A DNA stretch of 64,000 bases. It comes from Butyricimonas faecalis. Lineage in GTDB: Bacteria; Bacteroidota; Bacteroidia; Bacteroidales; Marinifilaceae. Position numbers and translations under genes: made by a program. Shown piece after piece: positions 45,389 through 55,043 of the stretch. The stretch is taken from positions 4,154,001 through 4,218,000 of the forward strand of contig NZ_CP032819.1 of assembly GCF_003991565.1 (NCBI RefSeq), given 5' to 3'. A model generated the notes under the pieces. That model made no database searches and was not told the DNA's origin. It worked only from the letters and a program-made list of their open reading frames with translations. Position 1 is the first letter of the stretch; each line of letters starts with the position of its first letter.

Positions 45389-46231
45389 ATGAAGAAACAT
45401 ATACCCAATCTGATTACCTGTATGAATGTTACGTCCGGCACGGTGGCTATTTATGCCGCTTTTCACGGCTATTTGTATCTTGCTGCTTGGCTCGTGATTC
45501 TGGCAATGGTGTTTGATTTCTTTGACGGTTTCGCTGCTCGATTGTTGCACGTGAAGTCGGAAATGGGCAAGGAACTGGATTCCTTGGCCGACATGGTTAG
45601 TTTCGGGGTAATGCCTTCCGTGATGGCTTTTTTCCTGATTCGCGATCTGGGGTATGGTGGTGGAGAGTTGTTCGCTGCGAATCCCTGGCAGGGGACGTTT
45701 ATGTACGTGCCGTTTCTGGTTCCGGCTTTTTCGGCTTATCGTTTGGCTAAATTCAATCTGGATGTGCGGCAAACTCATTCGTTTATCGGTTTGCCAACCC
45801 CGTCGAATGCTTTGTTTTGGGTGATGCTGGTATTTACCCGTTATCATCAGGAAGAATTTTTCATGGCGATGTGGGGCAAACCGTGGCTGTTGGCTCTTTT
45901 TGCCTTGGTGCTGGCGATCTTGCTGATCAGTGAAATCCCGATGTTCTCGTTGAAATTGATCAACTTCTCATGGAACGGGAATGCTCTCTTGTATTGTTTT
46001 TTGGGGGCTGTAATAATCGGTTTTGTCATTTGGGGTGTGAAAGCATTATCCTGTATGATCCCCGTTTATATATTGATCTCTTGTTATGATTTCAAGAAGA
46101 AATGGAACTGGAGGTTCTGGGGGGTACTCGTGCTACTCTTCCTGTTATTGAAATGGGCAGCCTTGTTTATTGTCTTTCCGGCTTACTTGATTGTGCTTGT
46201 CGTGAAACTGACGGCTCGGGCAGATCAATAA
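45389..46231 (+). CDS. pssA: CDP-diacylglycerol-serine O-phosphatidyltransferase
   Basis: 280 residues from the ATG at 45389 (MKKHIPNLITCMNVTSG), preferred over an in-frame ATG 20 codons earlier that lacks family similarity. The CDP-alcohol transferase signature DGFAARLLHVKSEMGKELDS continues LAD, giving the DG-AR-G-D-D pattern. About seven to eight membrane helices follow. It makes phosphatidylserine, the precursor of phosphatidylethanolamine, in the inner membrane. The last 65 bp overlap the end of the convergent HU-domain gene, and the C-terminus is somewhat extended by extra hydrophobic sequence. Confidence 0.92.
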   Translation: MKKHIPNLITCMNVTSGTVAIYAAFHGYLYLAAWLVILAMVFDFFDGFAARLLHVKSEMGKELDSLADMVSFGVMPSVMAFFLIRDLGYGGGELFAANPWQGTFMYVPFLVPAFSAYRLAKFNLDVRQTHSFIGLPTPSNALFWVMLVFTRYHQEEFFMAMWGKPWLLALFALVLAILLISEIPMFSLKLINFSWNGNALLYCFLGAVIIGFVIWGVKALSCMIPVYILISCYDFKKKWNWRFWGVLVLLFLLLKWAALFIVFPAYLIVLVVKLTARADQ

Positions 46232-46904
46232 TCGGGTCATAATCCACAAAATCGTATGTAGGAGAGATCACGGCTGGATTCTCCACGAGGATTGTTTTGT
46301 TTTTTATCGGGGAGGGTTGCATGTTTGTCATATTCGTCACCCCGTCTCCTTGGAATATATCCTGTTGGGAAATCACCACGATTCCGGTCACAACGGCTGC
46401 CGACAAACCGAATTTGAATAAACGGGTAACCAGATTACCGGATTCGGTGTTAATCACCTCTTCTTGGGTTTTGCGAGCCTTCTTCCCGTTGACAGTTACC
46501 AAAGGCAGGGTTTCCATACCAATCACGTCCGGTAAGAAGTTATGGTTTTTGGATTCAAAAAGAATATTAAACCGACGGTCGACCGAGAAAGTCCCGATTG
46601 TTCCGAAATCCACTTTTTGTTTCTGATTCAGACGTACCTTGACCTCTTCACAGAATAGAGCCAAACGTCGTTGCGCTTTTTCGTAATCAACCTGTTCTTT
46701 ACGTGCGATCCAATCGATCAAGAGACCGTCATTTTGTTTCAGATACTTGTTGAACACGACTTTTTTAGACGGGGGAACGATGATCCCCGTTTTCTCGTTG
46801 ATGCTTGCGGACGTGTAGTCGCAAATGAACCCTCCGAATCCCGGAACGATCACGCAATCATGCAAATAGAGCAATTCTTCGATGTGTTCAACATATTTAT
46901 TCAT
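46167..46904 (-). CDS. HU/CCDC81-type domain membrane protein lacking SPOR
   Basis: 245 residues. The first 120 residues match the prokaryotic CCDC81-like HU domain (YVEHIEELLYLHDCVIVPGF, then a second HU-like half KVDFGTIGTFSVDRRFNILF). A membrane helix lies at about 162-180, and then about 60 residues outside. Family members in Bacteroidetes usually finish with a peptidoglycan-binding SPOR domain; here the tail (PTYDFVDYDPIIDLPEPSVS) is too short. A role linking nucleoid or septum to the wall is inferred for the family only. Its 3' end overlaps pssA by 65 bp. Confidence 0.8.
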   Translation of the reverse strand: MNKYVEHIEELLYLHDCVIVPGFGGFICDYTSASINEKTGIIVPPSKKVVFNKYLKQNDGLLIDWIARKEQVDYEKAQRRLALFCEEVKVRLNQKQKVDFGTIGTFSVDRRFNILFESKNHNFLPDVIGMETLPLVTVNGKKARKTQEEVINTESGNLVTRLFKFGLSAAVVTGIVVISQQDIFQGDGVTNMTNMQPSPIKNKTILVENPAVISPTYDFVDYDPIIDLPEPSVSRQAQSSKPERQ

Positions 46905-47032
46905 GCCACAAAGGTAAGAAAAAACGTAAGGTTGTCAAACTGATTTTAGGCATTTCGGATTATTATTATTTACTTTGTTGTGTCTATTGCAGACACTCAG
47001 AATGTTATAAATTGAGATAAAATTATGGGCGT

Positions 47033-48049
47033 ATGAAAATTTTTGTGACAGGAGGTACTGGGTATATAGGTTCCCACACGGTGGTCGAACTCCAGAAGAA
47101 TGGGTATGATGTAATTATTGCTGACAATCTAGTGAATTCGAGTTTGGATGTACTAGACGGGATAGAAAAGATCACGGGAATTCGTCCCGAGTTCGAGGAG
47201 ATAGACCTTACCGATCGGGAGGTTACACGGGATTTTTTTGCTCGCCATTCGGATCTTCGGGCCGTGATTCATTTTGCCGCTTTGAAGGCCGTGGGAGAGT
47301 CGGTGAACAAGCCTTTGGAGTACTATTTCAATAATTTGAACTCTTTGATGAACGTGTTGACTTGTATGCGGGAATTCAAGGTGCCGAATTTGGTGTTTTC
47401 TTCTTCTTGCACGGTGTACGGGCAAGCCGATGTGTTGCCGGTAACGGAAAAAACACCTCGTCATGAGGCTGAATCTCCTTATGGGAACACGAAAGTGATG
47501 AGTGAAGATATTATTCGGGATCTGATGCGGGTGGAGCCGGACATGAAGGCGTTGGCTTTGCGTTATTTTAACCCGATCGGGGCTCATCCGACAGCGTTTA
47601 TCGGGGAGTTGCCCAATGGAGTGCCCAATAATTTGATTCCTTACTTGACACAAACGGCTATTGGGATTCGGGAGCAGTTGAGCGTGTTTGGTGACGATTA
47701 TAACACGCCAGACGGTTCTCCATTACGGGATTATATTGACGTGGTAGACTTGGCTAAAGCGCATGTGGTGGCCATTCATCGGTTGTTGGAAGGGAAGAAT
47801 AAAAAGAATTACGAGTTTTTCAATATCGGTACGGGGAAAGCCCTTTCCGTGTTGGAAATTATTCATGCCTTCGAGCGTGCAACCGGGGTGAAAGTGAATT
47901 ACAAGATCGTGGGACGTCGTGCCGGGGATATAGAGAAAGTCTGGGCCGATACAACTTTAGCTAATAATGAACTGGGATGGAAAGCGGTCACACCCATCGA
48001 GGAGACGCTGGCGAATGCTTGGAAATGGCAGCAAACACTAAATAAGTAA
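47033..48049 (+). CDS. galE: UDP-glucose 4-epimerase
   Basis: 338 residues. NAD-binding FVTGGTGYIGSHTVVEL, the catalytic Ser in SSSCTVYGQ and the Tyr-Lys pair in SPYGNTKVM, with LRYFNPIGAHP downstream, are all typical of GalE. The enzyme interconverts UDP-glucose and UDP-galactose (or the N-acetyl forms), supplying surface glycans and the Leloir route. It is monocistronic, sharing a bidirectional terminator with glmS. Confidence 0.95.
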   Translation: MKIFVTGGTGYIGSHTVVELQKNGYDVIIADNLVNSSLDVLDGIEKITGIRPEFEEIDLTDREVTRDFFARHSDLRAVIHFAALKAVGESVNKPLEYYFNNLNSLMNVLTCMREFKVPNLVFSSSCTVYGQADVLPVTEKTPRHEAESPYGNTKVMSEDIIRDLMRVEPDMKALALRYFNPIGAHPTAFIGELPNGVPNNLIPYLTQTAIGIREQLSVFGDDYNTPDGSPLRDYIDVVDLAKAHVVAIHRLLEGKNKKNYEFFNIGTGKALSVLEIIHAFERATGVKVNYKIVGRRAGDIEKVWADTTLANNELGWKAVTPIEETLANAWKWQQTLNK

Positions 48050-48076
48050 AAAAAGGTGGGATTTCCCACCTTTTTT
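48047..48076. terminator. Bidirectional terminator between galE and glmS
   Basis: GGTGGG and CCCACC around ATTT, flanked by seven A before and six T after, so it works for both convergent genes. The A-run begins in the galE stop codon. Confidence 0.93.
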
Positions 48077-48079
48077 AGT

Positions 48080-49918
48080 CTATTCAACGGTTACGGATTT
48101 AGCCAAGTTTCTCGGCATATCCACGTTGCAACCTCGCATTACAGCAATGTGATAGGAAATGAGTTGTAACGGGATCACGTTCAGAAGCGGTGACAGATAT
48201 TCCAGCGTTTCGGGGATTTCGATCACGTGTTCTGCCAGTTTTTTTACCTGTGTATCGTTATCGTTGACAAGAGCGATCACGTGTCCTTTCCGGGATTGGA
48301 TCTCTTTGATATTGGAAACGATCTTATCGTAATAATTGTCATTCGTGGCAATGGCAAAAACCGGCATATTCTCGTCGATCAATGCGATCGGGCCGTGTTT
48401 CATTTCTGCTGCCGGGTAACCTTCCGCGTGGATGTAAGAAATCTCTTTCAGTTTTAACGCACCTTCCAGGGCAACCGGGAATTGACAACCTCTTCCCAGG
48501 TAAATAGCGTTCGTGGAGTCTTTGTAAATGGCTGCAATCTCTTTGATCTTGTCATTCTTTTCCAAAATCGCTTTTACTTTGTCCGGTAAATTATATAATT
48601 CTTGGATATACTTTTTGTACAGTTCGTCGGATAATGTCCCCTTGCGGTGGCCGATCTGTAAGGCCATCATGACCAACACGGATATTTGAGCCGTGAAAGC
48701 TTTCGTGGAGGCAACCCCGATTTCCGGGCCGGCATGCGTGTAAACTCCTGCATCGGTTTCCCGGGCGATGCTTGATCCCACGACATTACAAATGCCGATA
48801 ACCGTAGCCCCGTGTGCCTTTGCATACTTGATGGCCGCCAGCGTGTCGGCTGTCTCGCCACTCTGTGAAATAGCAATAACAATATCGTTGGCGTCCACGA
48901 TCGGGTTGCGATATCTGAATTCCGACGCGTATTCCACTTCTACCGGGATACGGGTGAATTCTTCAAAGATATATTCGCCTACCGTTCCGGCGTGCCATGA
49001 CGTTCCGCAACCGATAATGATGATGCGGTGGGCATTGACCATCTTCGGGATAATCTCGGAGATACCTCCCAGATAGATTTCCGAAGCCTCGGCATTCACG
49101 CGTCCGCGGATCGTGTCGTATATTGAATTTACCTGCTCGAAAATCTCTTTCAGCATAAAGTGTGGAAAACCGCCTTTCTCGATCTTCTCGATGTCGATAT
49201 CCACCTGCTGGATGCTTAATGAAACAGGGGTGTTCTTGATCGTTTTCAAAACCATCTCGTCTCTCTTCAAGATGGCAACATCGTCATCATTCAAATAGAT
49301 CACGTTTTTCGTGTATTCCACGATAGGTGTAGCATCCGAGGCTACGAAATATTCGCTTTGTCCCACGCCGATCACGAGAGGACTACCTTTCCTCGCCACC
49401 ACGAGCTGGTCCGGTTCGTTCTTGCATAAAACAACCAGTCCGTATGCCCCGATAACCTTGGTTAAAGCCAGACGCACGGCATTCTCTGCATTGACTTGGC
49501 CTTTCGTGTAAATATACTCGATCAGGTTTGCCAGCACTTCCGTGTCGGTTTCACTTTGGAACGTATAGCCTCTGGCCTGCAATTTTTCCTTTAATAGAGC
49601 GTGATTCTCGATAATACCGTTGTGGACGATGGAAAAAAGACCGTTCATGGAAGTATGGGGATGCGCGTTCGTGTCATTGGGTTCCCCGTGAGTGGCCCAG
49701 CGTGTATGCCCCATGCCGATCGTGGCACTGGTGTCTTCCAGTTCCATGTGATGTTCCAGGTCTTGTACCCTTCCCTTGCACTTGTAAACTTGGATGTTAT
49801 TATTATGGATCAACGCGATTCCGGCAGAGTCATATCCCCGGTATTCCAGGCGTTTCAGACCGTTAATTAAGATCGGACAGGCTTCTTTGGGCCCGATGTA
49901 TCCTACAATACCACACAT
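48080..49918 (-). CDS. glmS: Glutamine-fructose-6-phosphate aminotransferase (isomerizing)
   Basis: 612 residues. It begins MCGIVGYIG, so Cys2 of the precursor becomes the N-terminal nucleophile of the glutaminase domain (GHTRWATHGEPND present). Two SIS isomerase domains follow (GCGTSWHAGTVGEY; SQSGETADT; GRGCQFPVALEGALKLKE). It makes glucosamine-6-phosphate for peptidoglycan and lipid A and opposes NagB encoded at 12.9 kb. No ribozyme-like leader is apparent upstream; the 73-bp gap is filled by a terminator of the GT5 gene. Confidence 0.97.
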   Translation of the reverse strand: MCGIVGYIGPKEACPILINGLKRLEYRGYDSAGIALIHNNNIQVYKCKGRVQDLEHHMELEDTSATIGMGHTRWATHGEPNDTNAHPHTSMNGLFSIVHNGIIENHALLKEKLQARGYTFQSETDTEVLANLIEYIYTKGQVNAENAVRLALTKVIGAYGLVVLCKNEPDQLVVARKGSPLVIGVGQSEYFVASDATPIVEYTKNVIYLNDDDVAILKRDEMVLKTIKNTPVSLSIQQVDIDIEKIEKGGFPHFMLKEIFEQVNSIYDTIRGRVNAEASEIYLGGISEIIPKMVNAHRIIIIGCGTSWHAGTVGEYIFEEFTRIPVEVEYASEFRYRNPIVDANDIVIAISQSGETADTLAAIKYAKAHGATVIGICNVVGSSIARETDAGVYTHAGPEIGVASTKAFTAQISVLVMMALQIGHRKGTLSDELYKKYIQELYNLPDKVKAILEKNDKIKEIAAIYKDSTNAIYLGRGCQFPVALEGALKLKEISYIHAEGYPAAEMKHGPIALIDENMPVFAIATNDNYYDKIVSNIKEIQSRKGHVIALVNDNDTQVKKLAEHVIEIPETLEYLSPLLNVIPLQLISYHIAVMRGCNVDMPRNLAKSVTVE

Positions 49919-49951
49919 AAATGTTATGTTTTAATGATTTATATTAAATGA

Positions 49952-49985
49952 AAACAAGCGGCATAACAACCATTGCCGCTTGTTT
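49952..49985 (-). terminator. Terminator of the GT5-like gene
   Basis: AAACAAGCGGCA pairs with TGCCGCTTGTTT across a 10-base loop, 6 bp past the stop codon at 49992; on the minus strand it runs into GTTTTC. Confidence 0.85.
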
Positions 49986-49991
49986 ATATAA

Positions 49992-50798
49992 TTATTCAAT
50001 AATCTTGTCGAAAAAATCGGAATAAGCCTCGATGTAACTTTGCTCGCCCGGGTATTCCAAGGTGGGCTTCTTTAGATCGGAGGCGAAGGTACGGAGTTCA
50101 TCGTCCACGTCTTTGTGGTTGAAAATGATTCCGTCGGCATATTGGAAAGCCAATTTATTGATGTTCGTGTGTGTCGGGTCTTTTAAAAGTGTCACATCTT
50201 TTCGGGAAACTCCTTCCGTGATCGCTTTTTCCCCGAACTTTTCGTCCAGCTTTCCGTCGAATTTGTCATTATAGGTAGAGAATACCACTTTCGTTTTGGA
50301 GAAAACAGGGTCATCATGATATTCCTTTTTCAGGTAAAGGGGAACCAGCGCGGTGAACCATCCTTGGCAATAAATCAAGTCGGGAGCCCATCTGAGTTTG
50401 CGCACGGTTTCGAATACTCCCCGGGCAAAAAAAATAGATCTTTCGTCATTGTCCGGAAAAAAATTTCCTTCCTCGTCGGAGATCGTGTACTTACGTTGAA
50501 AATAATCCTCATTGTCGATGAAATAAACTTGCATTCGTGCAGCTTGGATCGAGGCAACCTTGATAATTAACGGATGATCCGTGTCGTTGATGATCAAGTT
50601 CATCCCCGAAAGGCGAATTACCTCGTGAAGTTGATTCCGTCTTTCATTGATGCAGCCGTAACGGGGCATGAATGTTCTAATCTCTTTACCTTTGTCTTGT
50701 ATCCCTTGAGGTAGAAATCTTCCAATATTTGCCATCTCTGATTCCGGCAGATAAGGAACTATCTCTTGAGAAATGAATAAAACTCTTTTTTTAGCCAT
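49992..50798 (-). CDS. Glycogen/starch synthase-like protein, GT5 N-terminal domain only
   Basis: 268 residues from the ATG at 50798 (MAKKRVLFISQEIVPY); an upstream in-frame ATG adds 13 non-family residues. The sequence resembles the N-terminal catalytic domain of glycogen synthase (ESEMANIGRFLPQGIQDKG, RTFMPRYGCIN, APDLIYCQGWFTALVPLYLK), but the C-terminal Rossmann domain with the ADP-glucose site is absent. Stand-alone versions of this size occur in Bacteroidetes. A full synthase activity is unlikely; function is unknown. It ends with its own terminator and is divergent from yraN. Confidence 0.82.
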   Translation of the reverse strand: MAKKRVLFISQEIVPYLPESEMANIGRFLPQGIQDKGKEIRTFMPRYGCINERRNQLHEVIRLSGMNLIINDTDHPLIIKVASIQAARMQVYFIDNEDYFQRKYTISDEEGNFFPDNDERSIFFARGVFETVRKLRWAPDLIYCQGWFTALVPLYLKKEYHDDPVFSKTKVVFSTYNDKFDGKLDEKFGEKAITEGVSRKDVTLLKDPTHTNINKLAFQYADGIIFNHKDVDDELRTFASDLKKPTLEYPGEQSYIEAYSDFFDKIIE

Positions 50799-51009
50799 AA
50801 CTACTACTTTTCCCAAAAACCTTACAAAGATAGGCATTTTGGTTCAGATTTCAAAACTAGTTCGAAATAAACCTCTCTCGAAATAAACCACTTGAATCTT
50901 AAAAACGATGCGGGGTGTAGAATTTTTGACTAAAAATTTTGCGTTTATGATAGATTTGTATAACATTGCGAAACTCTTTTTAGGCTGTAAATTAGGGGGA
51001 GACTGTACT

Positions 51010-51360
51010 ATGGCGTGGCATAACAAACTGGGTGAATACGGAGAAGAAAAGGTGAACCGGTATCTTTTGGATATGGGTTACACGATTCTGGAACGAAACT
51101 GGCGGGTGGGACATCGGGAACTGGATTTTGTGTGTCTTGACGGGGAGGTATTGGTCGTGGTGGAGGTGAAAACCCGGGAGAGTGACAACGTATCACTTTT
51201 TGATTTGCTGGATTACAAGAAGAGGAGAAATTTGCAAGCTGCGGGAGCTGCTTATTTGACGAAAAAGAACATTCACCGGGAAATACGATTCGATTTGGTT
51301 GTGGTCACCGGTGTAGAAATGCATCTGGAATATATAAAAGAAGCCATTGATTTGTTTTAA
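51010..51360 (+). CDS. YraN/UPF0102 family nuclease-fold protein
   Basis: 116 residues from the ATG at 51010 (MAWHNKLGEYGEEK), the family's usual start; the open frame further upstream has no similarity. The core GHRELDFVCLDGEVLVVVEV, followed by KTR, gives the Glu-Asp-Glu-x-Lys arrangement of a PD-(D/E)XK-like fold. UPF0102 proteins are predicted DNA-processing nucleases, with no firm role. Cytosolic. Confidence 0.9.
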   Translation: MAWHNKLGEYGEEKVNRYLLDMGYTILERNWRVGHRELDFVCLDGEVLVVVEVKTRESDNVSLFDLLDYKKRRNLQAAGAAYLTKKNIHREIRFDLVVVTGVEMHLEYIKEAIDLF

Positions 51361-51568
51361 AGAACCGGGTGGCTTTTGTCGTGTGTGGTGTGGTAGGAAT
51401 ATGAAAAACCACCCGGCATAAGAAAAGTGTCAATAGGGATACTTGTGTATTATCAAAAATTGTGCTAGAAATTCGGGTTCCTGCAAAAAGTATCAAATTT
51501 TCTTTCATATGGATGATTTTGTACGAAATTTACTATCTTTGAAAAGTAAAACATAAAAGAAAAAGGAT

Positions 51569-51976
51569 ATGGCAACAGTAAAAGCAAAATATTTAGGAGA
51601 TTTGCGTTTGGAGTGTACGCATTTACAGAGTGGTACGAAGATTATCACGGATGCACCGACAGATAACAACGGGAAAGGTGAGGCTTTTTCTCCGACCGAT
51701 TTGTGTTCCACGTCACTGGCTGCTTGTGCCATGACAATCATGGGAATCTATGCTAAAAATAACGGTATCGATCTGACGGGAGCTGAGATCGAAATAACCA
51801 AGAAAATGGCGGCAGAACCTCGTCGTATTGCCGAGATCGACGTGATCTTTAACATGCCGGCCAAAGGCTATTCGGAGAAAGATAAAAAGATTCTCGAACG
51901 TGTGGCACACACCTGTCCCGTGCATTTGAGCTTACACCCGGATGTGAAACAAAACTTTGTGTTTAATTGGCAGTAA
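51569..51976 (+). CDS. OsmC-family protein
   Basis: 135 residues. The two reactive cysteines of the OsmC/Ohr fold are present: one in DLCSTSLAACAMT and one in HTCPVHLSLHPDV. The family reduces organic or fatty-acid hydroperoxides; members of this short type are called OsmC-like and their substrate is uncertain. TATCTTTG at 51534-51541 is a candidate -7 element. The stop codon overlaps the next gene, so they are probably coupled. Confidence 0.9.
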   Translation: MATVKAKYLGDLRLECTHLQSGTKIITDAPTDNNGKGEAFSPTDLCSTSLAACAMTIMGIYAKNNGIDLTGAEIEITKKMAAEPRRIAEIDVIFNMPAKGYSEKDKKILERVAHTCPVHLSLHPDVKQNFVFNWQ

Positions 51977-52968
51977 TGGTAACCGGGGCTACCGGTTTCC
52001 TAGGTAGCCACTTGCTGTGTCATTTGGCACGATGCGGTGAGACAATCATCGCGTTAAAAAGAGATAAGAGCCACGTTGAAGAAACGGAGGCTCTCTTTTC
52101 GTATTATTCCGATTCGCCGGAAGAGGCCGTGTCCCGGGTGACTTGGGTGGTCGGGGATGTGCTGGATGGGGAATCCGTGACCCCGTTTGTGGAAAAAGTG
52201 GACACCGTTTATCATTGTGCAGCCCTGGTTTCTTTCAATGGCGGAGACCGGAATACGTTACTGGAAACGAATATCAAGGGAACGGAAAATATCTGTAAGA
52301 TTTGTTTGGAACGTGGGGTACGCCTATGTTTTGTGAGTTCGATTGCCGCATTGGGGGATGCTCCCGACGAGCGTGTCGTGATTGACGAGAATACGCCGGA
52401 AATTCCGGGGTCGATTCACTCGCTTTATTCCGGCAGTAAGGGAGAATCGGAAAAGATTGTCTGGAAATATGTCCGTCAAGGATTGGATGCCGTGATCGTG
52501 AATCCGGCTATCATTTTGGGAGCGGGGTTACGGGGACGAAGTAGTGTCAAATTGTTTGAACAGGCAAGCAAGGGAATGCCTTTTTACACGGAAGGCATGA
52601 ATGGATACGTGGACGTGCGGGATGTTTGTGAACTGATGATCCGTTTGGCTAAAGATCGTGGCGTTCGGGGAGAGCGTTTCGTGTTGTGCGGGGGAAATTA
52701 TTCTTATCGGGAGTTGTTCACCGTGATTGCCCGTGTCGTGGGTAAACGTCCGCCTTGTATCCGGATGACCCCGTGGATGACGGGTTTGGCTTGGCGTTTG
52801 CTGGCTTTCGTGGCTCTATTCACGGGAAAGAAACCGGCCTTCACGAAGGAAACGGCTCGTTCGTCTCAACATAAATCCCGTTATTCCAGCGCGAAAGTAT
52901 TGTCTCTTTTTCCCGATTTCCATTTTCATACGCTTGAAGAGACGGCCCGTTTTTTCAAAGATATGTAA
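51967..52968 (+). CDS. NAD-dependent epimerase/dehydratase (SDR, extended)
   Basis: 333 residues if started at the TTG at 51967; an ATG at 51976 would share a base with the OsmC stop codon but would truncate the first beta strand before VTGATGFLGSHLL. The catalytic region has SSIAALGD, then YSGSKGESEKIV (YxxxK). NPAIILGAG, GMNGYVDVRDVCE and a C-terminal substrate domain follow. It resembles dihydroflavonol-reductase-like or nucleoside-diphosphate-sugar epimerases; the substrate is unknown. Confidence 0.88.
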   Translation: MAVMVTGATGFLGSHLLCHLARCGETIIALKRDKSHVEETEALFSYYSDSPEEAVSRVTWVVGDVLDGESVTPFVEKVDTVYHCAALVSFNGGDRNTLLETNIKGTENICKICLERGVRLCFVSSIAALGDAPDERVVIDENTPEIPGSIHSLYSGSKGESEKIVWKYVRQGLDAVIVNPAIILGAGLRGRSSVKLFEQASKGMPFYTEGMNGYVDVRDVCELMIRLAKDRGVRGERFVLCGGNYSYRELFTVIARVVGKRPPCIRMTPWMTGLAWRLLAFVALFTGKKPAFTKETARSSQHKSRYSSAKVLSLFPDFHFHTLEETARFFKDM

Positions 52969-53067
52969 TAACTCCTTTAAAGGAAGTTGTCGAGCAATTG
53001 ATCGAAGATTTGTGATATCAATGGATAATTTATTAAATTCGCGTTCGATTATAATTTAGATATATAT

Positions 53068-54153
53068 ATGAGCGACAATTCCCTATTAGAGAAATTAGAA
53101 ACATTTTATATCCGTTTCCGCGAGATCGGACAGTTGATAACCGACCCGGAGGTGATACAGGACATGAATCGTTTTGTGAAGTTGAATAAAGAGTATCGCG
53201 ATCTGGAACAGATCGTGGAGGCGGGAGACGAGTTGAAACGTGCGGTGAGTTCTTACGATGAGGCACAGGAAATATTGAACACGGAGACCGATAAGGAGCT
53301 AAAAGAAATGGCAGAGATGGAGATTGAGGAGCTGGGTGCCAAGATCCCCGAATTGGAGTCGAAGGTGAAAATGTTGTTGGTTCCTGCCGATCCGGAGGAT
53401 TCGAAGAACGTGATTCTTGAAATTCGTGCCGGAACCGGGGGAGACGAGGCCAGTCTTTTCGCCGGGGATTTGTTCCGTATGTATACGAAATTCTGTGAAT
53501 CCAAACGTTGGAAAATAGAAGTAACCAATTATAGTGAAGGAACTTCCGGGGGATACAAGGAAATCGTCGCAAACATCACGGGAGATGGTGTCTACGGGAT
53601 TATGAAATACGAGTCGGGAGTACATCGCGTGCAGCGCGTCCCGGCGACAGAGACTCAAGGACGGGTGCATACCTCTGCGGCCACGGTGGCCGTACTGCCG
53701 GAGGCAGAAGAGGTGGATGTCGTGTTGAATCCGGCAGATATTCGGAAAGATACCTATTGTTCTTCCGGTCCTGGAGGGCAATCTGTGAACACGACCTACT
53801 CCGCTATCCGTTTGACGCATATTCCCACGGGTATAGTGGTGACTTGTCAGGACGAGAAATCGCAGTTGAAGAACTTGGCGAAAGCAATGACCGAGTTGCG
53901 GTCTCGTATCTACGCGATCGAGCATCAGAAATATTTGGATGAAATAGCTTCAAAACGGAAAACGATGGTTTCCACGGGTGACCGTTCTGCCAAGATTCGT
54001 ACCTACAATTATCCGCAAGGACGTGTGACCGATCATCGTATCAATCTGACGCTTTATAACTTGGCTGCCGTTATGGATGGCGAGTTGGGTGAGATTATCG
54101 AGAAATTGCAGATCGAGGAGAACACGGAGAAATTGAAGGAGAGCGGATTCTAA
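53068..54153 (+). CDS. prfA: Peptide chain release factor 1
   Basis: 361 residues. The GGQ motif is in SSGPGGQSVNTTYSAIRLTH, and the stop-codon recognition tripeptide region reads RVPATETQGR (PAT form of PxT), which marks RF1 (UAA/UAG) rather than RF2. RF1 hydrolyses peptidyl-tRNA in the ribosome. The following gene pyrF is 39 bp downstream across an AT word-repeat spacer (AAAGATAAAAGTTAAAAACT). Confidence 0.96.
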   Translation: MSDNSLLEKLETFYIRFREIGQLITDPEVIQDMNRFVKLNKEYRDLEQIVEAGDELKRAVSSYDEAQEILNTETDKELKEMAEMEIEELGAKIPELESKVKMLLVPADPEDSKNVILEIRAGTGGDEASLFAGDLFRMYTKFCESKRWKIEVTNYSEGTSGGYKEIVANITGDGVYGIMKYESGVHRVQRVPATETQGRVHTSAATVAVLPEAEEVDVVLNPADIRKDTYCSSGPGGQSVNTTYSAIRLTHIPTGIVVTCQDEKSQLKNLAKAMTELRSRIYAIEHQKYLDEIASKRKTMVSTGDRSAKIRTYNYPQGRVTDHRINLTLYNLAAVMDGELGEIIEKLQIEENTEKLKESGF

Positions 54154-54192
54154 AGATAAAAGTTAAAAACTAAAAGATAAAAGTTAGAGGGT

Positions 54193-55020
54193 ATGACTTA
54201 TAACGAGTTATTTGAACAGGTAAAAAAGAAAAAGTCCTTCCTTTGCGTGGGCTTGGATTCAGATATAAAGAAATTGCCTCAACACCTGATGGGAGCGGAG
54301 GACCCCGTGTACGAATTTAATAAAGCTATCGTGGATGCAACGGCCGACGTGGCAATTGCCTATAAGCCCAATATTGCGTTTTACGAGAGTAATGGGGTAG
54401 CCGGTTGGATCACGTTGGAGAAAACGGTGAAATACATCAAATCAAAATATCCCGAAATCTTCTTGATTGCCGATGCTAAACGCGGGGACATCGGGAATAC
54501 GTCCGAGATGTACGCCCGTGCTTTCCTGGAGACGATGGAATTTGATTCTATCACGGTGGCTCCTTACATGGGAGAGGATTCCGTGACCCCGTTCCTGAAA
54601 TATGAGGGCAAATGGGTGATCCTGTTGGCATTGACCTCTAATAAAGGTGCTTTTGATTTCCAATTCTTTGAGGAGAATGGCGTGAAATTGTATGAACGGG
54701 TTTTGCGTAAATCTCAGGAGTGGGGGAATGACCAGAATATGATGTATGTCGTGGGGGCCACGAAAGCGGAAATGTTGAGCGGTATCCGTGAGATCGTTCC
54801 GAATCACTTCTTGCTGGTTCCGGGAGTGGGAGCGCAAGGTGGTAGTTTGGAAGAGGTCGCTAAATACGGTATGAACTCTCATTGCGGGTTAATCGTGAAT
54901 TCTTCTCGCGGGATCATCTTTGCGGACAAGACCGAGAATTTTGCCGTGAGAGCGAGAGAAGAGGCCGTGAAATTGCAACAACAAATGGCGGAATTGCTTG
55001 TTGCCAAAGGAGTGATTTAA
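54193..55020 (+). CDS. pyrF: Orotidine 5'-phosphate decarboxylase, type 2
   Basis: 275 residues, the length of the longer (type 2) subfamily. It begins [20 protein letters not shown], and the catalytic motif is [17 protein letters not shown]. The C-terminal [10 protein letters not shown] and NSSRGI bind the phosphate. The enzyme makes UMP in the last step of de novo pyrimidine synthesis. It is followed by a strong terminator. Confidence 0.96.
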   Translation: MTYNELFEQVKKKKSFLCVGLDSDIKKLPQHLMGAEDPVYEFNKAIVDATADVAIAYKPNIAFYESNGVAGWITLEKTVKYIKSKYPEIFLIADAKRGDIGNTSEMYARAFLETMEFDSITVAPYMGEDSVTPFLKYEGKWVILLALTSNKGAFDFQFFEENGVKLYERVLRKSQEWGNDQNMMYVVGATKAEMLSGIREIVPNHFLLVPGVGAQGGSLEEVAKYGMNSHCGLIVNSSRGIIFADKTENFAVRAREEAVKLQQQMAELLVAKGVI

Positions 55021-55043
55021 GAGAAATAGATTGCAATATAGAG

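Noticed and set aside
45296..45847. Upstream extension of the GT9 frame to 523 residues
   Set aside because: It crosses the divergent pssA gene and is Arg/His/Ser-rich shadow sequence; the GT9 start at 45295 is clear.
48080..49991. glmS ribozyme upstream of glmS
   Set aside because: The 73-bp upstream gap is occupied by the GT5 terminator and shows no ribozyme core; the ribozyme is known from Firmicutes.
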